Of a DNA stretch of 64,000 nt, positions 9,248 to 17,305 are shown piece by piece (positions within the stretch are counted from its first letter, which is position 1; each line of letters starts with the position of its first letter). Source of the stretch: Flavobacteriaceae bacterium EG-1 (GTDB lineage: Bacteria; Bacteroidota; Bacteroidia; Flavobacteriales; Flavobacteriaceae); the NCBI RefSeq assembly GCF_009649685.1, contig NZ_WJPK01000002.1, forward strand, positions 1-64,000, read 5' to 3'. Below the pieces are notes generated by a model. It searched no databases. It was not told where the DNA came from and saw nothing but the letters and a program-made list of their open reading frames with translations. The position numbers and the translations under genes were made by a program.

Positions 9248-10189
9248 ATGAAAAAAATTAAACTCAATTTAACACATAAAAGCATTGCTCTCGCTTTTTT
9301 AATTCTAGGCAGTATTTCTTGTAAAGACAATTCTAAAAAAGATGCGGTTAGTGAAGAGAATGCAACTGAAATAGGCAAAGAAGCGTCAAGTACTAAAAAT
9401 TTTGGCGGATTAGCTTTATACACGGTTCGTGATGATATGGGAACAAATGCAAAAGCCACACTACAAGCAGTTGCTGATGCAGGATATAAAAATATTGAAG
9501 CTGCAGGATATGCCGATGGCAAGTTTTATAACATGTCTCCTACTGATTTTAAATCACTTTTAGATGAGCTAGATTTAACACCTGTTAGCACGCATCAAGC
9601 AACCGTTACTCTTGATAATGCCGATGCAATGATGGCTGATGTAAAGGCTGCTGGTTTCGAATATTTTGTTATTCCTATTCCTCCTATGGGAATGTTTGAA
9701 TACAATCAAGAAAAACAAGAAATGGGTATGAAAGGTAGTGCTGAAGATCTTGCTAAAATACTAGACACTTTAGGTGAGAAAGCCACTGCCGTAGGACTTA
9801 AATTATTATATCATAATCATGATTTTGAATTTAAAAAGAATGATTCTGGTGAAGTGATTATTGATTACCTGTTAGAAAACTGCAATCCTGATAATGTCAA
9901 TTTTCAAATGGATTTATATTGGGTTACCAAGGCAGATGCCAATCCTATAGCATACTTTGAAAAATATCCTGGGAGATTTAAAATATGGCATGTTAAAGAC
10001 ATGGATGAACAAGGAAGATTCGCTCCTGTAGGTACTGGCAAAATTGACTTTAAAAGTATTCTCGCTAAAAAAGATTTATCTGGCATGAAATATTATATGG
10101 TAGAACAGGATAAGACTTTTGACGGAATGAAACCCTTAGAAGTTATCAAAACCAGTCATCAAGGTCTAAAGGATATTGGTTTTAAATAG
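9248..10189 (+). CDS. Lipoprotein TIM-barrel sugar isomerase/epimerase
   Basis: A 313-residue protein of the sugar phosphate isomerase/epimerase (xylose isomerase-like) family, but exported: the N-terminus has a lipoprotein signal (LGSISC, Cys25) followed by a Lys/Asp/Glu linker to about residue 50. The barrel begins at FGGLALYTVRDDM and includes LLYHNHDFEF, the NFQMDLYW strand with its Asp, the FKIWHVKDMD strand with its His, and YYMVEQD with its Glu, matching the E/D/H/E metal site of the family. Secreted members are common in Bacteroidota next to Gfo/Idh oxidoreductases and 3-keto-sugar hydrolases. There is a 221-nt gap before the gene with no clear promoter box, and a carboxylesterase gene follows 90 nt later. 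Substrate unknown. Confidence 0.82.
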   Translation: MKKIKLNLTHKSIALAFLILGSISCKDNSKKDAVSEENATEIGKEASSTKNFGGLALYTVRDDMGTNAKATLQAVADAGYKNIEAAGYADGKFYNMSPTDFKSLLDELDLTPVSTHQATVTLDNADAMMADVKAAGFEYFVIPIPPMGMFEYNQEKQEMGMKGSAEDLAKILDTLGEKATAVGLKLLYHNHDFEFKKNDSGEVIIDYLLENCNPDNVNFQMDLYWVTKADANPIAYFEKYPGRFKIWHVKDMDEQGRFAPVGTGKIDFKSILAKKDLSGMKYYMVEQDKTFDGMKPLEVIKTSHQGLKDIGFK

Positions 10190-10279
10190 AATAAATTCGG
10201 TATTCTAATAGCACACATCATTCGTCCGATTAGGTTATTTAACCATCAATTGGTCATTCACTTTTATTTCGATTAAATT

Positions 10280-11893
10280 ATGAAAAGAACATCAACGCTA
10301 TTCGTCGTATTTTTTATATTGATTTTTACCAGTACTTTACCTGCTCAATCGAAAATTGAAACCGGATTTGATGTAGCAGTCGCAAATACAAATTCGGGCA
10401 GGGTTCGTGGTTATATTCATAATAAAATATTAACCTACAAAGGTATTCCTTACGGGAAGGCTAATCGCTTTGAATTAGCAAAAAAACCAGATTCTTGGGA
10501 AGATATTCGAAGTTCTACAACGTATGGCCCTGTCGCTCCCTTATTAATTCCTACTACGAGTGTACAAGATGAATCTGAATTTGTTTTCGATCACGACTGG
10601 GGTTTTCCTAATGAAGATTGCCTTAATCTAAATATATGGACACCCAGCTTAAAAGATGACAAGAAAAGGCCTGTACTCTTTTGGATACATGGAGGTGGTT
10701 TTACTACTGGGTCAAGTCACGAATTACCCTCATATGATGGTGAAAACTTAAGTAAAAAAGGTGATGTTGTTGTGGTATCTATTAACCACCGATTAAATGT
10801 TCTAGGATTTTTAGATTTATCCTCTTTTGGAGAAAAATATAAATATTCTGCCAATAATAGCATTTTAGATATAAGACTCGCCTTAGAATGGGTACGAGAA
10901 AATATTTCAAATTTTGGAGGGGATCCTAATAACGTCACAATTTTTGGTCAGTCTGGGGGCGGTGCTAAAGTAAATACCATAATGGCAATGCCATCAGCTA
11001 AAGGACTTTTTCATAAAGCAATAAATCAAAGTGGCTCTTTCAGAAGTGGTATTTTAGAAAAAGAAACCACGCAAGCCATTGCAGCAGAAACCTTAAAATC
11101 ACTAGAATTAGATTCAAAAAATATCGATAACATTCAAAAGATTCCCTATAAAACTTTAGTTGACGCAAGCACTAAAGCATTAAAAATTGTAGCTGAAAAA
11201 ATGAAAGCTGAAGGTAAGCCCATTTTAGGCTTTGGCTTAAATTGGGGCCCGAGTGTAGATGACCAAGCTTTACCTTTTCAAACCGGGTCTATAGAAGCCT
11301 TAGAACTTTCTAAAAATATTCCCTTATTAATAGGAACTGCTAAAAATGAGTTTTCACCTTTTGCCAATATGCGTTTTGTTGGAGCGTCTGACGAGACTAT
11401 AATAAACTATATTAAGGAAACTTATAAGGAAGACACAGAAGCATATATAACTGCAGCTAAAAAAGCTTATCCGAACGATACTGAGGTGAAAGACTTAATA
11501 GATATCGATTTATTATTTAGACCTGGTGCTGTTGATCAAGCAAATGACAAATCTGCATTAAAAGAAGGTGCACCTGTTTACATGTATCTTTTCACCTGGC
11601 AATCACCGGTCTTTGATGGAAAATACAAAGCCCTGCATTGTATGGAACTTCCTTTTGTGTTTGACAATATCTCACTTGCAAATCAAATGACTGGCGGTGG
11701 TAATTCAGCGCATAATCTTGCAGATATTATGAGTAAAGCTTGGATTAATTTTGCCAAATCAGGAAATCCTAATACCGAGAACTTACCCAATTGGCCCGCC
11801 TATAATAGTAGAAATACTGCTACCATGCACTTCGACAACACTTGCGTTCTAAAACCCCAACTAGACAAAGAGTTGTTCGCTTTAATTAAATAG
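10280..11893 (+). CDS. Secreted type B carboxylesterase
   Basis: A 537-residue alpha/beta hydrolase with a signal peptide (residues 1-23, ending LPAQS). It has the hallmarks of type B carboxylesterases: an early strand NSGRVRGYIHNKILTYKGIPYG, the NEDCLNLNIWTP block, the oxyanion-hole HGGGF (137-141), the nucleophile elbow FGQSGGGAK with Ser225, and the late catalytic His in LHCMELPFVF. The length is normal. In this setting it may remove acyl or aryl esters from carbohydrate, but nothing in the sequence fixes the substrate. It is transcribed in the same direction as the lipoprotein isomerase, 90 nt downstream of it, and may share its transcript. A 715-nt gene-free stretch follows. Confidence 0.88.
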   Translation: MKRTSTLFVVFFILIFTSTLPAQSKIETGFDVAVANTNSGRVRGYIHNKILTYKGIPYGKANRFELAKKPDSWEDIRSSTTYGPVAPLLIPTTSVQDESEFVFDHDWGFPNEDCLNLNIWTPSLKDDKKRPVLFWIHGGGFTTGSSHELPSYDGENLSKKGDVVVVSINHRLNVLGFLDLSSFGEKYKYSANNSILDIRLALEWVRENISNFGGDPNNVTIFGQSGGGAKVNTIMAMPSAKGLFHKAINQSGSFRSGILEKETTQAIAAETLKSLELDSKNIDNIQKIPYKTLVDASTKALKIVAEKMKAEGKPILGFGLNWGPSVDDQALPFQTGSIEALELSKNIPLLIGTAKNEFSPFANMRFVGASDETIINYIKETYKEDTEAYITAAKKAYPNDTEVKDLIDIDLLFRPGAVDQANDKSALKEGAPVYMYLFTWQSPVFDGKYKALHCMELPFVFDNISLANQMTGGGNSAHNLADIMSKAWINFAKSGNPNTENLPNWPAYNSRNTATMHFDNTCVLKPQLDKELFALIK

Positions 11894-12608
11894 AAATGCC
11901 TTAGTTTAAAAAATTAAAGCCAAAATTAATATCATTACTTCCACGTTCAAAACGGGTTCAATAGTGTTTTGTTTAATACCTATGAGTATTTTTTTATTTC
12001 GTGATTTTCCCATTAAATAAATCAACAATTGTTATTGTTGTTTACAAGCATAATTCTGTCTAAGAACATTCATTTAATAGCACAAAAAAAAAGAGTCATT
12101 TACTGCCACTAAATAAAAGAAGATGCTATGGAATTTATCAGATATTCAGCTTGATTATTTAGTACTAATTAGGCTTAATATTCTTGGCCTTAAACAACAA
12201 AAATTAAAATACAAAATTTAAACAATAAACCAACCGATCTGTATTTTATACTAATTGATATATTATAATAAACTATAAACAAGTAGGTTAATTGAAATAA
12301 ATTAGATATACAACCTATACTCCTAATTATATAATTATAATACCTTTTGTTATTTTAATTGAATTTTATTGCTTTTTTATAGATAAAATATCTCATAAAA
12401 AAAGAAAAAAATATTCATCAAACATCATCTTCTTCTACTACTAAAAATTCGAAATTTTTTCCCTTTGTATTTTACACACTTTAATGCCATTAAAACATCG
12501 AGCATAACAAAATTTATTACTCTTTCTAAAGGAATAGAAATTCCTTGACAAGAATAAAACAAGAAAGAAGCTTAGAATAAGTTTAAAAACAATATACCCT
12601 TCAGTATA
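11894..12608. other. Gene-free intergenic region between convergent genes
   Basis: This 715-base AT-rich stretch lies between the esterase (+) and the RraA gene (-). No credible ORF, tRNA or repeat was seen. A weak hairpin with T-run (11975-11995) and a better minus-strand hairpin (12581-12610) are the only structures noted. It could be a decayed gene or hold a small RNA, but there is no positive evidence for either. Confidence 0.5.
11975..11995 (+). terminator. Weak terminator candidate after the carboxylesterase
   Basis: AATAC (11975-11979) and GTATT (11986-11990) can pair across six bases and run into a T-tract. The stem is only five pairs, so this is a weak call. Confidence 0.35.
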
Positions 12609-12610
12609 TT
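12581..12610 (-). terminator. Terminator of the RraA/TIM-barrel unit
   Basis: On the minus strand AATATAC and GTATATT (12604-12610 and 12591-12597) form a seven-pair stem with a six-base loop, followed by GTTTTT. The hairpin touches the RraA stop codon. Confidence 0.6.
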
Positions 12611-13340
12611 AAATTTTTTTTCCAATTTTCCAATCCATGAATTCCTTAGAAATTTTTTCATCAGTCAAAGGATATAAACCAACTATACTTCTTCCAGAAG
12701 CAACTTGTTCCATTACAAATTCTTCAAACAATGTCATTTCTAAACATTCATCAGCAACATCTTCTGCAATATTTGCAGGAATCACCATTACCCCATCATC
12801 ATCACCAACGATTATATCACCTGGAAAAACTGCAACATCGCCACAACCTATCGGTTCATTTAAAGCAATAGCCTGGTGCAAGGTCAAATTAGTTGGTGCG
12901 GAAGGTCTATTATGATATGATGGAATATCTAAATCAGCTATTTCAGCAGAATCTCTAAAACCACCATCTGTAACAACACCGGCAACTCCTCTACACATTA
13001 ACCTGGTTACTAAAATTGAGCCCGCTGAAGCAGCTCTGGCATCCTTTCTACTGTCTATAACAAATACTGCTCCTTCTGGACACTGCTCAACTCCCACTCG
13101 TTGTAAATGCTTGGGATTTTTAAACACCGAAATATCATTTAAATCTTCTCGCGCTGGTATATAACGCAATGTATACGCCTCACCCACCATTGTAGGCTTT
13201 CCAGCTTTTAAAGGATAAACGTTTTGTATAAACTGTTTCTTTAAGCCTTTTTTAAACAAACAAGTTGCAATGGTTGCCGTGCTTACTTTGCGCAATTTAT
13301 CTTTTAATGAAATCTGATTTTCAATTATATCTTTATGCAT
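12609..13340 (-). CDS. RraA-family protein (4-hydroxy-4-methyl-2-oxoglutarate aldolase-like)
   Basis: A 243-residue cytoplasmic protein with the full RraA-family core. The segment MCRGVAGVVTDGGFRDSAEI (115-134) carries the Arg129-Asp130 pair that binds substrate and divalent metal in HMG/CHA aldolases, and GDVAVFPGDIIVGDDDGVMVIP is the second family signature. Members cleave 4-hydroxy-2-oxo acids into pyruvate plus another oxo acid, or decarboxylate oxaloacetate. Non-enzymatic RNase E inhibitors of the family usually lack this pair, so an enzymatic role is favoured. Its start overlaps the end of the upstream TIM-barrel gene by 8 nt, so the two are translationally coupled. The product might be a sugar-acid-derived oxo acid (inference). 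Confidence 0.83.
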   Translation of the reverse strand: MHKDIIENQISLKDKLRKVSTATIATCLFKKGLKKQFIQNVYPLKAGKPTMVGEAYTLRYIPAREDLNDISVFKNPKHLQRVGVEQCPEGAVFVIDSRKDARAASAGSILVTRLMCRGVAGVVTDGGFRDSAEIADLDIPSYHNRPSAPTNLTLHQAIALNEPIGCGDVAVFPGDIIVGDDDGVMVIPANIAEDVADECLEMTLFEEFVMEQVASGRSIVGLYPLTDEKISKEFMDWKIGKKI

Positions 13341-14295
13341 TACGCCATGTTTTTCTTAGCCACTCTAAATCTCTTTTCATTTGCTTGTAAACGATTTCTT
13401 TATCAATCGAAATTGTTTTAGCACCATGCTCTGCCCCACCCAGTTCATATTCCAAATGAAGTGATACTGGCACATTAATTTTATACTTTTTCAATAAAGA
13501 AAAATAATGTGGAAAATCGACCATACCTTCACCAAGAGGCGTATCTATTAACTCCCATTTTCCATTCAACATACCCCACTTAAAATCTTTTATTACAATT
13601 GACTTTATAAAAGGTTTTATCAACCTTAGTCCAAGTTCCCAACTACCTCCACCTTCAACAACAGCATGTCTAATATCGTATTGACTACCAATAAACTCAT
13701 TATTTGTTAAGCTTAATATAGGCTCCAAATCCCATATCGGTGCTCCAACATGATTGCCCGCATGATTTTGATAACAACCAATTAAAGCAAGTTTGCTGTT
13801 TAACTCTTCTAATTGCTTTAGCTGTTTACCATATAACTCCTGGCTTTCCGCAATACTTCGTTCCTCCGGATATGCCAACCAACCTGTTCGATAATGCGTA
13901 AAACCCAATTTACTCGCTGTTTCTAGTACATTTTTTTGCACAGCATTTTCTGCATCTAAAACATTGGTTGTCATTAATTTTGGCGACAACCCATACTTTT
14001 TCATTGCAGCAACAGCCTTAGGCAAATCTATCGAAACGTTTTCCGGTAATACATGTCCTTTTGGTCTTACCGTTAAATCTAATCCATCAAAGCCTATTTC
14101 AGAAGCTATTCTAGACATCTCGTTATAATCTAGAAATTGAAGATGTTTAGAAAAAAGATGAACAGTAATATCATCATTAGAAGATGTTGCCAAATTAAAT
14201 GGATTAGCAGTTGTTAACACCGGCATTGCCATTAAACCTGTAGAAGATAGTTTTACAAAATCTCTTCGAGATAAAATATTGCTCTTTTTTTTCAT
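13333..14295 (-). CDS. Tat-exported TIM-barrel sugar isomerase/epimerase
   Basis: A 320-residue xylose isomerase-like TIM-barrel protein. The N-terminus has a twin-arginine signal (SRRDFVKLSS at residues 9-18, then a hydrophobic stretch to about 30), so it is exported folded, presumably with its metal bound. Barrel markers include GFDGLDLTVRP, LALIGCYQNHAG, IGSQYDIRHAV, SIVIKDFKWG and PVSLHLEYEL, giving the Asp, His and Glu positions of the usual metal site. It is the first gene of a two-gene unit with the RraA-like enzyme (8-nt overlap). The upstream 275 bp contains the tandem TTGGTTTACCAA operator at 14370-14394, though the adjoining -7 box points the other way, toward the Nramp-like gene. 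Substrate unknown. Confidence 0.82.
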   Translation of the reverse strand: MKKKSNILSRRDFVKLSSTGLMAMPVLTTANPFNLATSSNDDITVHLFSKHLQFLDYNEMSRIASEIGFDGLDLTVRPKGHVLPENVSIDLPKAVAAMKKYGLSPKLMTTNVLDAENAVQKNVLETASKLGFTHYRTGWLAYPEERSIAESQELYGKQLKQLEELNSKLALIGCYQNHAGNHVGAPIWDLEPILSLTNNEFIGSQYDIRHAVVEGGGSWELGLRLIKPFIKSIVIKDFKWGMLNGKWELIDTPLGEGMVDFPHYFSLLKKYKINVPVSLHLEYELGGAEHGAKTISIDKEIVYKQMKRDLEWLRKTWRNA

Positions 14296-14364
14296 AATAC
14301 CCCTGCTTTTTTGATTTATGTGATTGATTTTATGTTAAAAATTTGATAGTCTAACAAATATACC

Positions 14365-14396
14365 TATTTTTGGTTTACCAAATTGGTTTACCAATT
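14365..14396 (+). promoter_or_regulatory. -7 box fused to two 13-bp-spaced TTGGTTTACCAA operators
   Basis: TATTTTTG (14365-14372) fits the Bacteroidota -7 consensus TAnnTTTG. Its final TTG is also the start of the first TTGGTTTACCAA (14370-14381); an identical copy follows at 14383-14394, exactly 13 bp on. The promoter points at the Nramp-like gene (14571), giving a leader of about 190 nt. GntR/FadR-family binding is inferred. Confidence 0.72.
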
Positions 14397-14489
14397 AATT
14401 TGTATCATTAAGAATTAACTACTCTTATTATTACTAGCTTGTACTATTATCAAGCTGTAAAATATCAAATATTTAATATTGACTACAGC

Positions 14490-14542
14490 AGGTGTCGAAA
14501 ATTTAAGAATTGAATTAGCTAAAAATATACTTTTCGACACCT
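14490..14542. repeat. Perfect 12-bp inverted repeat in the Nramp-like leader
   Basis: AGGTGTCGAAAA (14490-14501) is repeated in perfect inverted form at 14531-14542 with 29 bases between. Outer GACT (14481-14484) and AGTC (14542-14545) can extend the pairing around a small bulge. No T-run follows, so it is not a classical terminator. It lies between the predicted transcription start and the start codon at 14571. Confidence 0.75.
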
Positions 14543-14570
14543 AGTCAGTAAAAATAATTGTAGTTAAATT

Positions 14571-15824
14571 ATGACACCAAACAACCTTTCACCATTTAAA
14601 CGAATTCAGAAAACACTTAAAAATTTAGGACCAGCTTTCTTCATTATAGGCTATATAGTAGGCACAGGAAGCGTTACATCAATGGTAGTGTCTGGAGCCA
14701 AATATGGTTTAAGTTTATCTTGGGCTCTATTGCTCTCCTGTTTCTTTACCTATTTCTTGCTTGTCGCAATTAGCAAATTAACAATAGTTTCTGGAAACAC
14801 CCTTATGTTTAATTTCAAACAAGCTTTTGGAAAACCAGTCACTATATTTATAATTACCGCACTACTAGTATCAATTGTTTCCTCATGCATAGGTGTAATG
14901 GGTGTAGTAGCTGAAGTTACTATGGAATGGATTTCAGTAAAAACCCCTATTTCATTTCTAAACAAACCTATTGTTTCGATTTTTTTCATTGCAATCTTGA
15001 TTGGACTTTTTTGGACTGGTAAGCATGAAAATTTCATTAAAGCTATGAGCATTATGGTAGGCTTTATGTCATTTGCCTTTATCCTTACAAGCCTAATGGT
15101 CGTAAATGAAGCCGGAACATCTATTATTGATTTCTTTCCTGAACTACCTGAAGGCGACAATTCAGGACTGGTAATTGCTGGTATCGTAGGCACTACTATG
15201 GCAGGCGTATGTTTAGCCTCCAGAAGCATCTTAGTTCAAGAACAAAATTGGGGATTAGATGATTTAAAAACAGAAAACAAAGATGCTATGTCTTCCATGG
15301 TAATGACCTTTCTTATAAGTCTGGCAATTATGATTAGCGCCACAGGAACCTTATACTTTAATGGTATTGAAGTTGAGAATGCTACAGACATGATGCACGC
15401 CCTAGGTCCATGGGCTGGTGATTTTGCTCTAACCCTATTTACCATGGGAATTATTGGCGCAGGTTTATCTTCCATATTTCCAAACCTCCTCTTATTCCCA
15501 TGGCTGATTGCAGACTATACAGACACTGAAAGAGACATGAAAAAACCGATATATAAACTCTTTGTCGTTTTGATTGCGCTTTCAGGTTTGATAATTCCTG
15601 TTTTAGGCGGAAAACCAGTTTGGATATTAATTGCTTCACAAGCACTTAGTCCATTTATAATGCCATTAATTACCTTATTCTTATTAATTCTACTTAATAA
15701 ATCAGATTTAATGAAAAATTTGAAAGCAACGCTATGGATGAATATTGCCCTAGGTGCAACCTTACTATTTAACTGTTATATGCTCTATATTGCACTAATA
15801 GGATTTATAAACTTCATCCAATAA
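14571..15824 (+). CDS. Nramp-fold transporter lacking the canonical metal-binding motifs
   Basis: A 417-residue integral membrane protein with about 11 hydrophobic segments and an Nramp-like TM1 (LGPAFFIIGYIVGTGSVTSM, residues 19-38). In Nramp metal transporters TM1 carries DPGN and TM6 carries MPH; here the aligned residues are Gly31-Thr-Gly-Ser34 and Met210-Ala-Gly-Val213 (GTTMAGVCLASR). The Asp, Asn and His that bind Mn/Fe are therefore absent, so transition-metal transport is doubtful. The gene has the tandem operator promoter upstream (14365-14396) and a long inverted repeat in its leader. A paralog with the same substitutions sits in the KDG operon (45419-46693). A link to uptake of a sugar acid or another cation is inference from context only. 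Confidence 0.8.
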   Translation: MTPNNLSPFKRIQKTLKNLGPAFFIIGYIVGTGSVTSMVVSGAKYGLSLSWALLLSCFFTYFLLVAISKLTIVSGNTLMFNFKQAFGKPVTIFIITALLVSIVSSCIGVMGVVAEVTMEWISVKTPISFLNKPIVSIFFIAILIGLFWTGKHENFIKAMSIMVGFMSFAFILTSLMVVNEAGTSIIDFFPELPEGDNSGLVIAGIVGTTMAGVCLASRSILVQEQNWGLDDLKTENKDAMSSMVMTFLISLAIMISATGTLYFNGIEVENATDMMHALGPWAGDFALTLFTMGIIGAGLSSIFPNLLLFPWLIADYTDTERDMKKPIYKLFVVLIALSGLIIPVLGGKPVWILIASQALSPFIMPLITLFLLILLNKSDLMKNLKATLWMNIALGATLLFNCYMLYIALIGFINFIQ

Positions 15825-15857
15825 AATTTAGGATTTAAAGAAGCTACTATTACCTAA

Positions 15858-16952
15858 CTAATTTGGTGGATAACACAGTAAAATTTTAGATTCCTTTTCA
15901 GATTTGAACTTTATTTCTTCTATGGCAGCAGAGAAGAAAATCTCATCTCCTTGAGAAAAACTATAGGTTTCTCCCCTACTTATAATTGTACCGGATCCAA
16001 AATATACAACCGCAACAAAAAAACTTCCGCTTGAAGTTAAGGTACAATCACCATCTAAATCAAGTTCATTTAACCCAAAACAATCTGTATGGTTTTTATT
16101 AAAAATAGACTTTAAGGTATAAGATTCAGAAGAATCAATGATTTGTGGCTCAATTTTCCATCTCTTTAATGCCTCTGCATAAGAACAACCTTCATAATGA
16201 AAACAATCCAACATACTTTCAACCCCAACCCCTTGATGAATTAATTCGTCACTAATTTTTAGCCCTCCTGGTGTTACTTTTTCGACACGCATAGTATAAT
16301 CAGTTGGCTCTTGCACTTCCATTAAAAAGCATCCACTTCCAATCGCATGTGGCACTCCTCCATATATCATATAGGCATCACCAGGATTCACTTCTATCTT
16401 ATGCAAACATGACAACATACCCTCTACATCTTGACTAATAAATAAATTCTTCCAGTGTTCCTTAGTTACACCTTCTTTAAAACCCATATAAATAACACTC
16501 TTCTCACCTCCTATTTCACGTTTATTCAAAACATACCAAGATTCAGTTTTACCAAACTCAGAGTTTAACCTATCTCTTGCATATTCTTTATCTGGATGCA
16601 CCTGTATTGTCAATCTTTCTTTAGAATCAAGCATTTTTATTAGCACACCTGTAGAACCAAATTTTTCAGCTAAAGCCTCACCTAAATACAATTGAGGATT
16701 AGCCGCCACTAAGTCTTTCAGTGAATATATTCCAGAAGTTGTTTGCATCAATGATAGGCCTTCATTTTTAGGTCTATTTTTCCCGCGTGCGATAACGGTA
16801 GACATAATCCATTCTTCAGGCAAACTATTATCAATTTCGGAGTCGTCTAATTTCCATCTATCAATTAAAGCCCCTCCCTCATAAGTTCGCCAAACTCTAT
16901 TTGGCAATTGTTTTAAAGGCATATATGCAAATTGTTCTAAATCCTTATTCAT
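15858..16952 (-). CDS. manA: Class I mannose-6-phosphate isomerase
   Basis: A 364-residue cytoplasmic cupin-fold enzyme that would interconvert mannose 6-phosphate and fructose 6-phosphate. The zinc site of type I phosphomannose isomerases is visible: Gln117 and His119 (TIQVHPDKEYARD), Glu137 (KTESWYVL) and His202 (YGGVPHAIGSG). The following MEVQEPTDYTMRVEK is also a family signature. The C-terminal cupin half (about 280-364) is typical of the short bacterial form. It is transcribed toward the Nramp-like gene (34-nt convergent gap) and away from the PL6/PL17 operon. It could connect mannose-type sugars, or fructose 6-phosphate made by gluconeogenesis, with mannose 6-phosphate; its physiological role here is not clear from sequence. 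Confidence 0.8.
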   Translation of the reverse strand: MNKDLEQFAYMPLKQLPNRVWRTYEGGALIDRWKLDDSEIDNSLPEEWIMSTVIARGKNRPKNEGLSLMQTTSGIYSLKDLVAANPQLYLGEALAEKFGSTGVLIKMLDSKERLTIQVHPDKEYARDRLNSEFGKTESWYVLNKREIGGEKSVIYMGFKEGVTKEHWKNLFISQDVEGMLSCLHKIEVNPGDAYMIYGGVPHAIGSGCFLMEVQEPTDYTMRVEKVTPGGLKISDELIHQGVGVESMLDCFHYEGCSYAEALKRWKIEPQIIDSSESYTLKSIFNKNHTDCFGLNELDLDGDCTLTSSGSFFVAVVYFGSGTIISRGETYSFSQGDEIFFSAAIEEIKFKSEKESKILLCYPPN

Positions 16953-17305
16953 GTTTTCTTATATACTTAAAAACTGATTATTTTGATAAAATACGCTAAC
17001 TACTAAAAGCAAATAATACTATAGAAATTAAAAGTTTCTGTTTTGTATCTTCTTATAATTTTAAATTATCCAATTTAAAAATAAATATGTCTTACAGACG
17101 CATCAACATATATTTTGATACTAATTAATCATACCGAAATCAACATCAATTGTTAATTACCTATCACATTCATGATTTACAAACACTAAATATGGTAAAA
17201 TATAAACTTAGATTGGACATTTTTGTTAAATTATCAATTATTCTGTTTTTATTAAAATAATACCATATATTTGGTGAACCAAACTGGTTAACCAATTTTA
17301 TTGTT
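16953..17305. other. Divergent intergenic region, manA-like / PL6 operon
   Basis: These 353 bases are AT-rich and gene-free. The only clear elements are the -7 box and tandem operators at the PL6 end (17266-17295). No TAnnTTTG box was found for the minus-strand gene. Confidence 0.6.
17266..17295 (+). promoter_or_regulatory. -7 box and tandem operators of the PL6-PL17-kdgF operon
   Basis: TATATTTG (17266-17273) is a consensus TAnnTTTG box. The operators TTGGTGAACCAA (17271-17282) and CTGGTTAACCAA (17284-17295) follow, spaced 13 bp, and would cover the transcription start. The second ends 11 bp before the start codon at 17306, so a bound protein would block initiation. Confidence 0.78.

Noticed and set aside
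14490-14542. Inverted repeat as ends of a mobile element
   Set aside because: Only 29 bases lie between the arms, there is no flanking target duplication and no transposase nearby.
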